From Cloeon dipterum (Eukaryota; Arthropoda; Insecta; Ephemeroptera; Baetidae): a stretch of 64,000 bases of DNA. Every line of letters begins with the position of its first letter. Position 1 is the stretch's first letter. Below the pieces are notes generated by a model. It ran no database searches and was not told the DNA's origin. It saw nothing but the letters and a program-made list of their open reading frames with translations. The translations under genes were made by a program, and so were the position numbers. The stretch is from NCBI RefSeq assembly GCF_949628265.1, contig NC_088789.1, forward strand, positions 4,704,886 through 4,768,885, read 5' to 3'. Positions 21,402 through 36,900 of this stretch are shown piece by piece.

Positions 21402-24400
21402 GGCGGTGGCTGTTAGTGAATCCGGCTGGGCTGGCTCAAAGCTTGGATCCCGAAATCCTCGAGTCTGAGTCGAAGAACCAGTGCGGACTGAGAGGGTGCT
21501 CCGACCGGGGCTCTAGGTATCAAGTGGAGAGTTGTGTGGGGGGATGCGACCGCGTCATCACAAAAAGGGATCACAATAGTTCGCCATCGACTAGTAAAAT
21601 ATTTCTAAATTTACTGAAAAGAACAAGTGCACGACCATAAGGGTGGTGTTATTTGCGGCCTTATCGAGCCCAGGCGTATAGTCCTTTCCCACGGTGCTGC
21701 TGCTGCGTGGAATTCACACACATTCATAAATAACGTTAGCGGCTCGCGTATCTGGGCCACGTGCAAGCCAAGCCGTGTCACTCACAGGCACACGACACCG
21801 GCCACTCTGGGCCAAGTGGCAATTACTAAATCTGCGGTTACACCGATTTGCACTAAATCATTCTTTTTCATTTATGAAACATCCTTCTCTATGATAGTGG
21901 AGCATGAGTGAAATTGTTTAATAATGAAAGTGCCATATGTTTAATTATATATAATGCAATAGATTCAATGTCAAATCCTATTTGTATAGAATTTTAATCA
22001 CGATTTGGTAATTTATAATAATTTTTAATGTATCAGCACAATATCCGTAATTTTAGATTGCTGTAATTACTGGAAAATAAAAAATAATCAAAACAATTAA
22101 TTAGAAAATAAATTATTTCCAGTGAGGCTATTGAAATCTTCATAAAATCAAATATATTGCAAAATGATTTAACATGACGTTTAGCATAATCTAAATTTGT
22201 GTTTTTATTAATGTATAGAAACTAAGGTTGATAATATATCAAACTACATGTTTGTAAAGTTAAAGCCAAGGTTATATGTACAAGTGACGTATGGGGATCT
22301 TCTATTTTTGTCAAATCTGATAACCTGCAGCGGACTCGAAAATATTTCGTCAAGAAGTAGCTAAATGGAGTTGTCTGATCAACCGGAGTCATGGTTACAG
22401 CAAGATTCTAGCTGCTTTTCACACACGTTTGCTGAATTAGTTAACGTAAAAAGGCACGCTGCGACGAAACCCAGCCACCACAACCCTTAATTGTTTTTGG
22501 CAATCGAAATGAATACACGTGATTTCCCCATTGTTTGTGCTCTGCGGTCCAACTGGCTGTAAAATAAGCGAACAAAGTGCCTGCCCACACTCTCAGTTAA
22601 GAAGCACACGTGCCTTAAATATAGCGAAACTCTAATTTATTTTGATCGTTAAAAGGCTGAATCTTCCTACTCACGTGCATATTGCAACAACTTAGTCTAT
22701 TTATTTGTCTACCAAAACTACTAACTGTGAATTTAATTTATTATTTTAATTACAAATGCTTAAGGCTGTGTTTCATAAAAGTGATGTTTTTCAAAACACA
22801 ACAATTCATAAGATTGTTCAAGTTGAGGCATTTTAATACTCAGTAAAATTATATTAACATTCCTTTCTAATCCGACAGATTCAATTTGAATTTTAATGCG
22901 ATTAAAACGTTTTCCGATTGAAATTTCAGAATGAGTAAAGGCGGCAGAGCGCGAGAAATGCTTAAGACGTCCGCGGGAAGTGGGAAAGGGGTGTCGCATG
23001 ACAAACGACCAAAGCTCGCCGCCTGTCAAAGAGAACAGCTTGTCAGTCACGTGGTGCAGCGAATGACAGGTGCTGTCTGCGCCGCTGAGAAATATTGTTC
23101 ATATATGCTTGCAACTTGTCGTCGGCGTCGAGAATTAATTTTTAAACAGCTTCTTGATAACGGCGGCTGGAGAGCGAGGCAAAAAAATAATGTGTGTTTG
23201 GTGTCTGGCCAAGGCATCCTTGTCTTCTTTAGATGTGCTGCATTTTATTTATTTAATTGTCTTCATCTCTCACTGTCAGTTTATGAGCAAGCGCACATTG
23301 GAAGCTTTATTGTTTGCACTTTCGCCGGCTGACATAATGGACAGCTTATTTGAGCAAGATCATTAATCAAATTTGCAATTTTTCATGCTGCACCAAAGAT
23401 GAAACCATTAGCAGTGTGATGCTTATATATCCTGCTGGAAAAAAGCACTCCATTATTTAAAGTCATTATTTGTTTGTTATTATGTATCTTCTAAGACATT
23501 TTCAAGAAACAGGTTATCAAAATTATTTAGTAAATTTAACAAAATGATACGTCAATTTAAATTAGAAAGCATAATAGAGTTAATTTTAATAATGCGAGTC
23601 GATGAATTCAGATTAATTTGTAGTAAAAGTTGATCCTTTTCTAGTCGTTTTAATTTTTCTGCCCTCATATAATATGTTTAATGTTATATTTTTATATTTG
23701 ACTTTTTTTGGAAAAATAAACCGAATTGAATTAAACTCACTCGTTTTGAGTACGTAATGTCTTGAAGCCGGAATATTTTTTTATCATATTACAAAAGTGT
23801 TTTTGGGGAATTTTATTTGCAATAAAAATAAATTTTAGTCTTGTGAATTTTTATGAGTTAGGGTACAGTCACAGATAGGATAGTAAAGATTGGGAGGGGG
23901 AGTGACGGGGTTCTTTCCGTTTGGGCTGATGAGAAACAACAAGCTGAACAGTACAGAAATGTGGGATTAAACTTTTATTCTAGAAAATTCACTGATAGTC
24001 ACCATCCTAATTAAGATCAGTGTAGAGAATAATAGTAATTTAGTGAATTTGTATTTTTAATTCATATTAAAAGTCTTGGAAGTAGGGCATTCTTAACATG
24101 AAATTGAAAACGAGACACCATTCTAATTCTTTTAACAATATTTTCTATAATCCAACTTAATTTAGCGTAATTTATTTGAAATTTTTGAATTCAACTGTCG
24201 TTCACAAAAGAAAATATTTCAAAACGAAATTGAGCGATGATGCACAGACCAAATCAGAGATCACTACGTATGCTAATAAATCAAAGACCCAGCTAAAAAA
24301 GAACTTGACAAAAGCAAGTAATTGTTGCCAAAGAATTACCAGCTGTTTGTAAGCGTTTGTAATCAGAGAAACAAGTTGGATTGAACAATTAACACCGGGG

Positions 24401-27400
24401 TCAGCGCGTGTAAGGGGATGAGATGAACTAAAACAAAGGGCTAGACAAAGAGGAGCTGATCTCAAGCCAGGCCAGGGCCGTCGTTGGTGAAAATAGCCGG
24501 CGATGCGCTTGCGTGTCGAGGTTTGATAGTCGTTTTCTATCAGGCACTACTGCTGTTTTCGACTGACCACCCCTCTCGCGCCCTAATCCCTCTCTATCCC
24601 GCCCCGCGCCACGCAAAGCTCTGGTGGTATACACGCGCTTACAATTGACGCCTTTGTTTCATCAGCGAATTCGCGGCTAATGATGACGAATTCTTCTTGC
24701 CTCGCGCAACGCCATCAATCAGTCAGCTTTTAGCCGGGCTTCTGGCGCCACTGGCTTTTCAGAATGGTGCCCATGCAAAGCTCTAATTGTGGCCTTGAAC
24801 AGCTGAATTCCTCAAAATAGGGTTACCACTGAAATTAAAATAAAATTAATATTAGACTTATTGCTTTTGTAATAATTCGTTAAAATATGACTGATTCTGT
24901 ATTATTGTTTGTCTTAAAGTGTTAGGTTCAACGCAGATTTGCAAGCTAAAAGTCATTATAATTTCGAATCTGTTTTGTTTACGTTTTCGTGACAATCTAA
25001 GGCAAAGACTTCCGCGCAGACAGAGCCTTTGTTATATTCTTGTATTTATATATTGTATTTTTAGTTTATCTATTTTGGATGTGGGGAGTTCAAGTTGTCT
25101 ATTAATCTAATGTTTAATGACGCGCCTGCTGATATTTCCGGCTATGCCACAAGCGTTGCGGTTGAGCTCACCAGATTGCATATGTTTCAGGCATATTTGT
25201 TCTACGCAAGCTGTGCTCTTAAATATAGACGTGATGAAGGGTTACAATTTAACAAATTCTTTTACAATTCTTTCACAAACGTTAGAAATTCAAATTATTC
25301 ATAATTGTTATTTTAGACTCAGTTAATGAATAGAAAAAATCTAAACAGGGAGTTAGTTTTTTAAATAGTAAATTTAATATTTACCAAAATATTGGAAATA
25401 GTTTGGGGAGAGGAAACTCGCTGAATTTATGTCGTAATCAAAAACGACCAGCAAAATGTGAAATTCATTAAACTATATTAGAGCTACAAAAATATTAAGG
25501 AAGCGACTTCAAATTAAAATAGAAATGAAAAATGTTTTTATCTAAGTATAACCATTTTGTTTTATTTTTTAAGAAATTATATCAAAGCTTTGCATTTTAT
25601 TATTTACAAGCAAAATCTTATAATGTATTCCAGGGTGATATATGCTGTAGCGGTACAGGAGCGTGATCCTGCCCTTTGTTGTGAGCCAGCAATAATTTTC
25701 GGTGGTTTGATTGCAATTTTGCATTATTTTTTAACAGCAGAAAGATTATTAAAAAAAATCAGAATTCAGTTTTCGCCCGTTAGCCACTCGGTGCTGACGT
25801 GGGTCGTTTAATAGTGCAGAACCCAATCCAACCGTCAATTTAAGCAAAAGAATTTGTCACTTAATTTTGAATTACAATTTCAGTTTTGGTGCTTGATTAG
25901 AGTCCGATTGGATATCAACCTGTAAACCATTCCATCAACCAAATTATTCATTTGAATCTATTGGTCTTCATCATTTCAACCTCTTTTCCCCCAAAACACT
26001 AATTTAAGCTAAAAAAAATGATTCTCCAAGCACAGATTGTCAAATTTGCCTATAGCGCGCCGAATGATGAAGTGTAAATATTCCCAACACGCGATTATCT
26101 TTCACCAACGACATTGAGCTCGTTAGGAAAGAGAAACTTATTCTAAATTAAACCTCTTAAAAACCACTCTATTCTTAGCGCTATATTTAGTACGTCACAA
26201 AACTAGATCACCCGCTGCGATGTATTTTTATTTCTCCAGTTTTCTCGGTTGTTGAGTTGTATTAATCATGTTGTTCCACACGTGAGTTAAAAATACTTCC
26301 GAAACAGTTTAACAAGGAGAGGGAAGCACAAAATTTCGCTACAATCGCCGACTGCAGTTACGTAAAACTAGCTATAAAGTGGGAAATATGATTTTTAAAT
26401 GTAGGCTTAATCATGCGATTGATTTCCAGCCCAATCATACCCTTTTATGACAATCGTAATTAGTGAAGTGGCTGTTGCGACATTCATCCGCATATAATTT
26501 ACAATCTCACAAATTAGTGCCAATCAATCGAGAGTTTCAACATTTGCTTTTTAAGAAGTCAATGTCCGTTGGAAGAAATTAATTATATTTTCGTGATGCT
26601 GGATTTTATAGCACCACAAATCCAATGAAATTCGGTGTCTCGAATCTATTACAAAAGAATTAATAATCTCAACTCGTCAAGGCGACATCGCTCGGTTTCA
26701 ACTGCAACGAGCTAATTAGATTTAAGGCTGTTTAGGTTTGCTACTTTCCATGTTATGTCTTGTTCGAAAATATCCAACTAAAACGAAAAATGCATTGGGC
26801 AGTTGATGTTTTTAGTGGAACAGATTTAAGATGGCTCAAAGGTGCAGCGCTGTTATTTTGTGTAAGGAGCCTCCCTGCATCAGCGAATTGCAAAAAGCAG
26901 GAATTTGGTTTTCAAAATCCAACTAAATCGGTCACCTTGACACACCTGCTGCGGGATTAAGTCGCGCAATCAAGGCTTCGGTTTATAATCAGAGAAAGAG
27001 AGCGGCTGCATGGATCTGGATCTGCATTCCATACAATTTTGCTCACTTAACAATATAACACTCTCGATTTAAATGAAAAGATATAATAAAAAGGCCTGGA
27101 TTTGGAGGTCTCCGCGTTTTCGGTTGATTGTCATGATTCGTGTTCCACTCCGTCGGCGATCACGCTGACTCGTTTATTTCATTGGGATAAATATCATCTT
27201 GAGGCCTCAATGTCTGATTGTTTATTGCTTTAGCTACACTTAAAAAAACAAATAGCCAATAACAGATGCTGCAGTTCATTTTTAAGGCTGAAGTTTTCAA
27301 GAAATGAGATGTTTTGCTTTTCTGTTGGCGGTTTATAAACTCTCAACTCCTTCCGGCCGGCAAAGATCCGAGATTTGCACACACCTGTGGCGATTATTTA

Positions 27401-27999
27401 TAACTTGGTCTGATCGACTTGTATGATTGTCACACTTTCTAATGGGTCATTTGAACTATATTCAACCTACGACTGGCGTGCTTTTCTGCGAATCTAAAAA
27501 TAAAATGTAAAGTAAAGAAAATCCTTTTTAGCATAGTTTTGCAGGATTTATTCGATAGCTCAGGTTTCTCTACGACGATCAGAGCAGGTAGAAAACTGGT
27601 TACTCGCAGCACACGCACGTCTATTTCTATCCAATTTATGCGAAAAACTAAAATAGCAATTGGCACTCCACTTTTGGCGTAATGAGTGTCCCATAATTTT
27701 TCAGGCAAATTGCCACACATGCTTTTATGTAAGCACGCGTGAGAAGTGGAGAGTGGTGCACCTTCTGGGCTTATCTCCACAGCCAATAATATATTGCGAG
27801 GCGATTGCGGCCAGCAAGGCTATTAAAGGCCAATAAAAGAGATTAGACTGCGAACACACACACATTGTTCACATATTTTTTTCAATGATACAGTCGAGTA
27901 ATTGAAACAGAATTGCCTCATCTGCTGGGAGATCACAACAAAGCAGAGATTCTATCAAGTCGGGTTTGCCTGCTTCTGGCGCTTTGAATGTTTCACTCG
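21402..27999. other. Gene-poor region, 5' flank of troponin C gene 3
   Basis: No coding exon could be supported. The first 400 nt are GC-richer and include TCAGTC (minus strand, 21486-21491), a possible initiator for troponin C gene 3. The rest is mostly AT-rich with short GC-richer islands near 22.9-23.2, 24.4-24.8 and 26.8-27.2 kb. A short (AC)6 run is at 27853-27864. Open frames here are short and look random. Confidence 0.45.
22615..22624. promoter_or_regulatory. MEF2-like site upstream of troponin C gene 3
   Basis: TTAAATATAG fits the MEF2 consensus YTAWWWWTAR and lies about 1.2 kb upstream of the ATG exon of a muscle gene, directly beside a CACGTG E-box (22606-22611). In Drosophila, MEF2 drives TpnC genes. 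A single match in AT-rich DNA is weak evidence. Confidence 0.25.
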
Positions 28000-30900
28000 A
28001 CCGCAGACGTGTTCATTTTGAATATATGGTTTTATGTAATAAAGAGACGGGCCAGGCCTGCGTTCGGCACCGAGCTGCTGCAATCAAGCCGTCTGCAAGT
28101 TAATTAACGTCCGCGCCCATACGCGCGAATCGGACACCCTAAGAATTATGTCTCAATACTCCGTCCGGCAAAATAATGAGCGACGAGTACACAAGACGAA
28201 CATGCATATTCATGGTTCATTACGGCGGAATCAAATTTACACTGACACCGAGCCGTGTCGCGATCTAATCACCTGAGCGAGTTTGCGTTTCGCGTATTAC
28301 TATTTACACCGAGTGCATTCGCCGCTACACCCTCGCCGAGATGCATTGCCAGTGATGTGCTCGCTTCATTTCGCAGCCGGGGGCACCATAAATTACCTGG
28401 CCGGTGCAATAAACTAACGTGCAGCACCTACGCTTGTTTGCGCAGAAGTGCAATTACCCCGTCGCCCTATGTGTGCCTGCTAATTGATGGTCGAGGTGTC
28501 TAGCGCTACAGATTTATAGCTGCAACGCCGGATTTGCATATAAAGGAAGTCTGCGCATATATGCTAATTCGAAGTGCTCTTTGACTTATTACACACACTA
28601 GAAATATATATTATAATAGAGCTTGTTACTTGAGTATTGCCATTATTGTTAACATATATTTCTAAATGAAATATTGTAACATATTTTACTCCATAGGTTC
28701 TATTATTGCAAACCACACACTTTCCCGTCTCCATTATTTGTTGCAAGAGGTTTCAAGTGTTTACAGCCAGATGTCGGTTTGAAGATGGCGAAGATTGTAG
28801 GAGATAGTTTTGGCAGTGTTAATTTTGTCAATAGACCGTTTAAATTAACAAGGAATCATCTATATTTTGTAAATTCTTACCTGTACAAAAAGGCAAGTAA
28901 GGGACTCGTACTTTAATGAATAAATACAAAATTTCCGGTTGGTTTCAAGAGTCAAATTATATTATGCCGTGAAACGTTTTAATTCTGAACTGAGCTGTTA
29001 TCTATAGTGAGCAAATTCATCGACGAAAGCGGGAGTGTATCGCTTTTTGGGCCTCACGAAATATTCTATCATGGTGATGTGTCTGAATTTATAGTTTCAT
29101 TAACAGGTCATCTCTATAATTCACACTTCGCATTCTGCATGTAAATGGCTACCCACTTTTAATAGCTATTGACGACGTAAATAACGATTTCTCCTCAATA
29201 TTTTGAGCTTTGTATAACGAGCGTCCAAATGCGCCCAGGGCAAAACCAACTTCTTGTTTGTGTCAAATGCAAATATAAATATTAGTAATCACCGAGAACG
29301 AGACGTGGTTGCCGTGTGTGTTTAGTCCAAACAAATATTCATACAAACTGGTATCTTCGCAGATCGCAGACCACTCTATGCATACATAATGAAGCAGCAC
29401 ACACTTGCCAGTCGGCCACGGTGCTTAAATAATTAAGCCACCTAGGAAAACTCCTAAACGGAATAATAAATCAAAATTGCCATTATTCATTTTGCAAGGT
29501 GCTTTGCTTACGTTTATTTTGCACTCTCAAATGCTAACAAAGTAGCGCGAAATTATTTTCTTAGGTATGCTCTGTCTTGTTGTTTTCGTGACAAAACTAA
29601 TAAAATTTTATTGCTCACACTTTTTTATTGTCTGTTAAAAACGTGATTTCCAAAGGCTCGTCGATTTCTTTTGCCTATAGATGGAAACGGTGCTGCATGG
29701 AAGGACAGAATTGGAAAACAAACCGAATGGAATGCCATAAATCGCAACCTTAAAAAGCCGGACGTGCGGCAGAAAAGCATTCAATTTTTACACCTCTTAT
29801 TTATTATTTGCTCTCAGCAGTACTAAAAGCACACTCGCGCCACACACACAAGTGCGAGACGAGGAGTAATGATGATTGCGCTGCATTGAGAGTATTGAAA
29901 CCGAGCGGACAAATAAAAAAATTAAAAGGCAGCGGCAATACACAAGTTGTTGTTTATTCGCGGCCATCGGGCAATGCTCGGAATTTATTTCTTTTAATTG
30001 ACAGCCACTGCTATTATGCATGCCTTATGGTTATGGCGGGCAGGGGCACGCAGTGTGTATGGCTGTCAAAATCGAACATAACTCGCAGGTCACTTATATT
30101 TCTGGCTCTCCACTCTCAGCTTGTTAATGTGTTCGTACTTGCAGTGGTTGCGAAGTCGGCACGGTGGGCCTGAGCGCATGAACGCCGAGACTGTCATTAA
30201 AAAATGATCCCACTCTGGCATGTCATTAATTTTTCTACATTATGCACCGATCAATGGAGGGAAATTGATCTCCAATTTGCATTTAAACGAGGCTTTACTC
30301 TCGCTTGATCATCCATATGATGTGAATGAAACGTTCGCATTGAAGAAAAGCTGCAGCGCTGCTATCAGAACAATTTTTAATGACTGATCGCTGTGAGTTA
30401 CCTCGAAAACACTTTTGAGAATGTGTTACCTAAAAAATATGCTCCATTTTCGAGAAACCTCTCACAACTTAAAACTTGAAAAAAACGAAGGATCGGTTGC
30501 ACCAAACCACGCTGGCTCGAATTGTTTAGGCTTTCTACACAGTGTCAATGTAATGGGAGATATTGGAGCATTTCGAGGATCTAATATTGGCTGCCCAATG
30601 TCAGAGATGGCCTAATATGGTTAGTTAAGTGACTCAAAATGCTCAAATAGCTCCACGCATACAGGCACTGACTCGCCATTTGCTGGTTTCCCAGCGACTT
30701 TAGGTACAAATAATGTCTGGCATTTCAATGAAAGACATCGGTGCAGGGAGGCGAAAAGATGGCCCCGTTGGACCCAAGCTCCTCTGCAGCCACTCCGGCC
30801 CAGTGTTATCCGGTCGGTGGTGTTTTTGGGACCCGGGATGTGCTGAGCAGAGGTTTTAAAAAATGCTCGTCGACTGTTCAATCTGGCATGTTGGCAAATG

Positions 30901-33900
30901 CTAACCAAAGAGCGAATTTAGGGACTTTCTTTTAAAATGGAGATGTTTTTAAATGAGAAAATTGATTTTGCCTCAGGAATAACTAATTTACTATCTAAAA
31001 ATCCTATAATTGCCCTAGAAAAATATCTTTAATTATATGGTGTTGAGTTGGGAAGGAATACATATTTTAAAAGAGATAAATTGTTCTTGGAAAAATACTG
31101 AAGTGAATTTAATTGAATTACCCAAATTATTTGTTGGAGCTCTGACGTATTGCCTCGCATAACATTAGAAATTTTAAGATTTCTTAATAACATAAGCTGA
31201 ACAGTAATATTAATGGCTATTACGATTAATAAAATTCCTCGGGCTATTCTATTACAGTTTTATCGCAAGTGATAGGCAACAAATTACCGCACTTGAAAAG
31301 TGTAACAGAAATTCATTCCGCACCTCGGAATTCCACAGGCGGAGTGCGCTTATCAACCTTTGAGACATGCAAGCACCGAGCCGAGCGTTATTACTCATCG
31401 TGTCCAGAGCGAAATGTGTCATTGCACAATAGCGCGCGCGTCGTTGGCGCGCGATAATGCTCGCCGTATGTGCATGTTCGGAGTGATTTATCCGCGAGGC
31501 TGGCCTCTCGCTCAGCGCGGCCCTAATTAATTCGAGCTGATTGAAAATTACTCACAATAAGCAGCGTGTCATAAATACTCTTGGCAGATAGTCAGTCTGC
31601 TGTTTTAGCCGCACGCGGCACAATGAGCAGCGTAATGAGACTTGCGGCCGCTCCAATTCGTTTAATTCTTTGCTCTGTGTTTGAGCGAGCGACCGTTTCT
31701 CTCTGCTGACCGAGAAGACATCAATCATCGCCGGCCGTATGAATTGTTATTGATTGGAACACATTTCTTACACAACGCGCTGAGTAATTTTTATCAATTG
31801 CGAGCGGCAAAAATGATTTATTGGGCGTGCCTTGGGAATTAAGAGATGCTGAGATGATTGCCGCGCGCTGCAGTCTACGTGCTCGCCGAGTGTGCGATTT
31901 TCTGCCGCAATATGGGAAGTGGTGCGCGGTGTGTTCTTGCGATAACCACCACACTGTATGCGATTCCTGATTTTTGCGGGACGCGGGTAATAACCGGTCT
32001 CTGAGGCAGCATCTAGTGTTTTCGAATGCTGATTGCTTCATTTGTTGCGTGCATGCCCGATAATTGTTTGCTACTAGAAATTGACGTCTTGTCATGACTC
32101 ACTCACAAGCACTTGAAGTCGAATTTCTATATATACTCTAAGAGACGGGAGCAGACTTGATAAACATCAAAGCAGAGCTTCAAAGTTTGATTAAGATAAT
32201 GCATTTGATTTAACCTAAAATTTAATGAGGCTACAAAGCATTTTATCTATTCTGAAAATGAAGCATACCAGGAACAAATTAATGGGATAATGGAAAGTAA
32301 AACACTTGATGTGAAATCTTTTCAAGAGTTGGACTTTTAAATCTTTTTCTTTTGACTAAAATTTGACTTTTGAGACGATTTATGTAAATCCAATGTAATT
32401 TAAATTGAATGGTTTCTATACCCATTCTCATGTTTTATCATAAAAAGAACAGGTTCAACCAGTGGGAAAAACTAGCTTTTAATCGACGATTAGTCGCATT
32501 TTCTTGTGGTCTAAGAATTTAATGAATCAAAAACTGAATCTTATTTGATATAACTGAAGAAAATTTCCTGAGAGCATTGCAGAAGGATAATTTACTTCTA
32601 CTCGGGATTTGAGATACCGAAATAAACGTACCCTCTAAATTACAAAACAAAATCCAGTGTAAAAAACATTATTAGCTAGACTGAAAATTTGTATTGCATT
32701 TATTCCCGACAAAAATGCAGTCTGAACCAGATTAAAAACAATACATTTCTTAACATCCTCATCAGTGGTGCATACACTATAATCATGATCTGCAAACAAT
32801 CACGGAGATTACGTGACCAGATGCTCCTCAGCGCTGGGAATGCGCAAATCGCTCACGTTTTTCTGATCAATTATCGCATCAGTGGTTAGAAACTTCGTGT
32901 GGCACACACGACGAGAGCAGACCACTCGACCTTCAGTAACCTTTGCCGCCATCCGGTAATGACCTTTGCGAGCTCATCACCGCGTGGGGCAGGTCAGTTG
33001 GCGGTCGTTTTCCATAAATTAATTGCCGTGCTAATGAATGCACTAGCGCAAGGAGAAAGTATTTATAGCTCTGTCAATTAGACGCGGCAAGAGAGAGGAG
33101 AAAAAAGTACCAGGGGAGCGTCTTCGCGGTCTGCATGCAGCTACATTGAGGCAGGTCGCCGCTGATGGAAATGCTGCGGCAGGTGAGCCCATGAATCAGT
33201 TGATGTATGTGCGCGGAGGAGCAGCGAGGGCGATTTTTAATTTTACGACGTCGTAAAATGATGAATTATCGCGGCTCAAGTGCAGAGGAGAACATGCACT
33301 TTGTGATGCATCTGCGATTATTTAGTGCCATCAATTATTCAACGCACTGTGCCACCGACTGTCATAAAAATAATTACGAGAGAGGTCCTTCTGCAATAAA
33401 ACGGACACTTGATTTATGGCTGCCACTCGGCCGCGGATCGCGCAGCAAATCTGGTACTTTCTTGCCGCTTGGTACGTGTCTCTGTCGCTAAATTGTGTGC
33501 GCTAACTGATGGACGCAATTATCCGCAGTGACAACGAGAGGCCAATTATTTACGAAGTGCCGAAATTTTAATAGGCCTTTCACGCTGCGAACACTTTACT
33601 CGTGAAAAGGCTGCCTGATTTTTATTTACTTCCACATATATAGACTCGGAACATTTGCATTGACGATAGGTTCCAGGAAAAAAAGGTTTCACCATCCCTC
33701 AATTTTTCCTGTCTCGTGATGAAAAAGTATTAGACTAGCTAATTTAGGTAATTTAAGTCTACTCTTAAATAATTTAAGTGGCGTCGACTCAATTATAGAG
33801 ACATTATATCTATTTGCGTAAAATGAGCTTAATTTTTTCAAAAGAGGTACAATTTATCACTTGAAGAGTATTGCTAACAAAGAAAAAGAGAAACTCAGTA

Positions 33901-36900
33901 CAGTTTCATCCTATCTTGATGATTCTCAGCAAGAAAAATGGAGAGCATACACAAATTTGCATGAATTATGAGCACAACACGTGTTTTGCAAGATGCCAAG
34001 AGTTGATACAAAAGTAATGACACATTCACACTGCATGCCTGTGATGGAGATGTCACTGCTGGCGCGTGCTGAGGAGTGAGAATAACGAATTCATTCTCGC
34101 GCCAGCAAAGCCGAAACCATTAATAACAACTTTCGGTTTTCAACACCGGACGGACGTCTTGAGTTTTTAGTTTCAGATATTTTAATCGGCAGGGCGGGCC
34201 ATAAATCTCGGTCTGGCCGAAATTTAATAGGCTGTCACCAGCTGGGGCTCATTTGCATGCGCGAATCGGACCTAAAATCGCGCGATGCGATCTTATTGTT
34301 CATGTGGCGCGCGGCTCGGAGAGCGATTCGCCACGCAAACTCGTCTCATTATGAGCCTGCTCGAGTGATGCATGTTGTGCGGATTTTATTACTGGTGCCA
34401 GGCACCTGGGGCACAAATCTGCATGTCGGCGGGCGACTGGGCGGCCGGCCGGCAGGGCGGCCACTGCTCTTTTTATCTCTCGCTCGCTCCTCCAGCTCTC
34501 GATTTTTCAACTGACGCTGCGGAAGTAGGCCCGAGCCGAGTACTTTAAACTCCATCCAACGCGAACCAGTGACTGAATTTGCGGTTTTTTGCGTTGGTCA
34601 ATTTTACAGCTGAATAAATAATTTGATGCTTTATTGCGGAACTCACTTGACTGGTTAATCACCAGAGAAAGCATTCAAGGGTATAAATTTAAAGCAGCTA
34701 TAGATTTTGAAGCAGTTTCTAAACTGTGCTTGGATTTTGTTGTAGGTTTTTCCTTGAGCAGAGCACAAATTCTATCAAATGACGAAACGAAACACTCATG
34801 TTTTTCAATATAATTGCTCACAGCCTTGTTCAAATCGACTTTACATTTCACGATTAACGAGATTTGAAAAGGTTTGGAGAAGTTTACTTGAAATAAAAAA
34901 GCCTATGCTTTTCTTGTCATGCACGAGCTTCAATTTCATCTGTAAATTAACAAAAATTTGGTTTGAAGCAAAAGGTTAAGCCGGATTTTAAGTAAAAATA
35001 TTTTAAGACAAATAAAGCATTCTATATTTTGAGTTTTTTATTCGTTTCTTATAGATTGCATCTCTTTTTTGGCATGTATGGTAAGAGAGTTATTTTGTAT
35101 TGTTTGATCTTTGACAAGCAATGGATGACTTCAGATCCACCAACCAGAATGAAGCCACCCAGTTTGTAGCGGCGCGCATTGTTTCTTGTTTCACATTTCT
35201 CCGCGTGATTTAGTGCATCTTTATGCCAGGTTGCAGCGGCCAGGCCCAGCTCGCCGCTTTTTTCCCCGCGGAATATTAATTCTTGTGGGGCGAGCTTTGA
35301 ATTATGGCGGTGCCCGCGCGTTTCACTCGAAAGCCGACGCGATAATCACGCATTTGAGCGTGAAGCAATTATTACACTGAGAGTATGCACGCAAATTAAA
35401 GAGCAGCCCGTTTTGTTTGTGGGTTTATGGTCATGACGCGAGCAGGGAAATAATCACAGCCTCTCATGTCTCAATTCGGAGCAAGAGGCCAAGGTCCTCT
35501 TCTCCTGTTTTGGTGCTGCGAACACCAATACGCCGATTTTCATACTCTGCCAATTATTTTTAACGAGGGGACACCGCGCAATTCCACCCCTCTCACCGGT
35601 ATTAACGACTGCGATAAGCATACACAACACGCCTTGCGTAACGAGAGCGTTTAAGTAATTTCAAATCGCACCTAGCTCTAAGGCAGCTTTTTGCGCTGAG
35701 CTCACCTCAAGCGCAATTTCCTGTTTGTTCGCTTTAAAATTTGTCTCGCCAATTAGCAGGCTTTCTAACCGCCACATAATATACTTTCTAGCACATTAAT
35801 CAGTTTATCATCGATCCGATCAATACGTGTGTGGAGTCTGCGATTATTAGCGCGAGCGCTCTGAATTAGGCTAGAGCCGCGCTGAGAGATTCTTTTATTC
35901 ACTTTGCTAGCCGTCGTCCCGCAAGCGCTCTCCAGACCATTAATCGTCGCCCATGCCTCCACTGGCATGTTTATTTACACGTCGTAATTCACTCTTTCGT
36001 GCCACTGACGCCACTGAGGGTGTGCGGTGTGCAGCCGAGCACAATAGACTAGCACACTGCGCCAAATCAGGAGCGACGACAAGGAAACTGGATTAATGAA
36101 GTGACCTAATCAACTGTTAAATAGTTTCTCTGCGATGATAATTAAATTTAAATTTAAGTTGAGCGCACAAATTATCGAGGACTATTAAGAAATTGTTTTT
36201 GTGTAATTTATAAAGGCAGGATATTATTTTAAGAAAAAATTATAATTATGCATGGCCTACTCTATGTGTGTGGACTATGCATTTAATTTAATTTCTCTTT
36301 TTTTTCTCTTTTTTATTGGCGTCTAAGAGTGAAATTTAAAGAGAAAAAAATATCTTGTACTTTCTCGCACTGACCCCTCAAGTCTCATTAGCATAGTACT
36401 CCATATGTGGAAAAAATTCACGAAAAAACTCGTTTTAATGACCAGTCTATGCTTCCTGCTAAAATATGTGGCGTGAATTTTAATTTGCAGCTCAAATATT
36501 ACCAATGAGGCCTGAGGGGTAGAAATAGACGTGCCCCTTAAAGAATACTCACTTAGCGGATTGATTTTCTTATCATTTTATTTTTTGGCCTATTCCAATA
36601 ATGATCCACATGAATCAGAGCGATTAGTAAAATTCATTTAAATATCTGATGTTCCTTAGATTTTTGTTAGATATCCATTGAAAATTATCTTATTTAAAAA
36701 AATTGGAATACCTGGCTCTGCTCACGTCAGCATATATAGGGGAATGGAGGAATATATTTTGCTCTTTATTTACAAAGGAGAATAAAGGAAGAGACCTATC
36801 TTAAAATGTGATGTTTTTGCTATTAAAAAACGGGTTTCAAAGCTTACAAATATTGGCTTTATTATGCACTTAAAAATTAGCTTTGATATTTTTACAAATT

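Noticed and set aside
29808-30173. 121-codon plus-strand frame
   Set aside because: Low complexity of content, no recognisable domain and no matching splice partners; length is within chance for a GC-richer block.
30621-30935. Overlapping frames of 95 and 64 codons on opposite strands in a GC-richer patch
   Set aside because: No family motif on either strand and no exon context.
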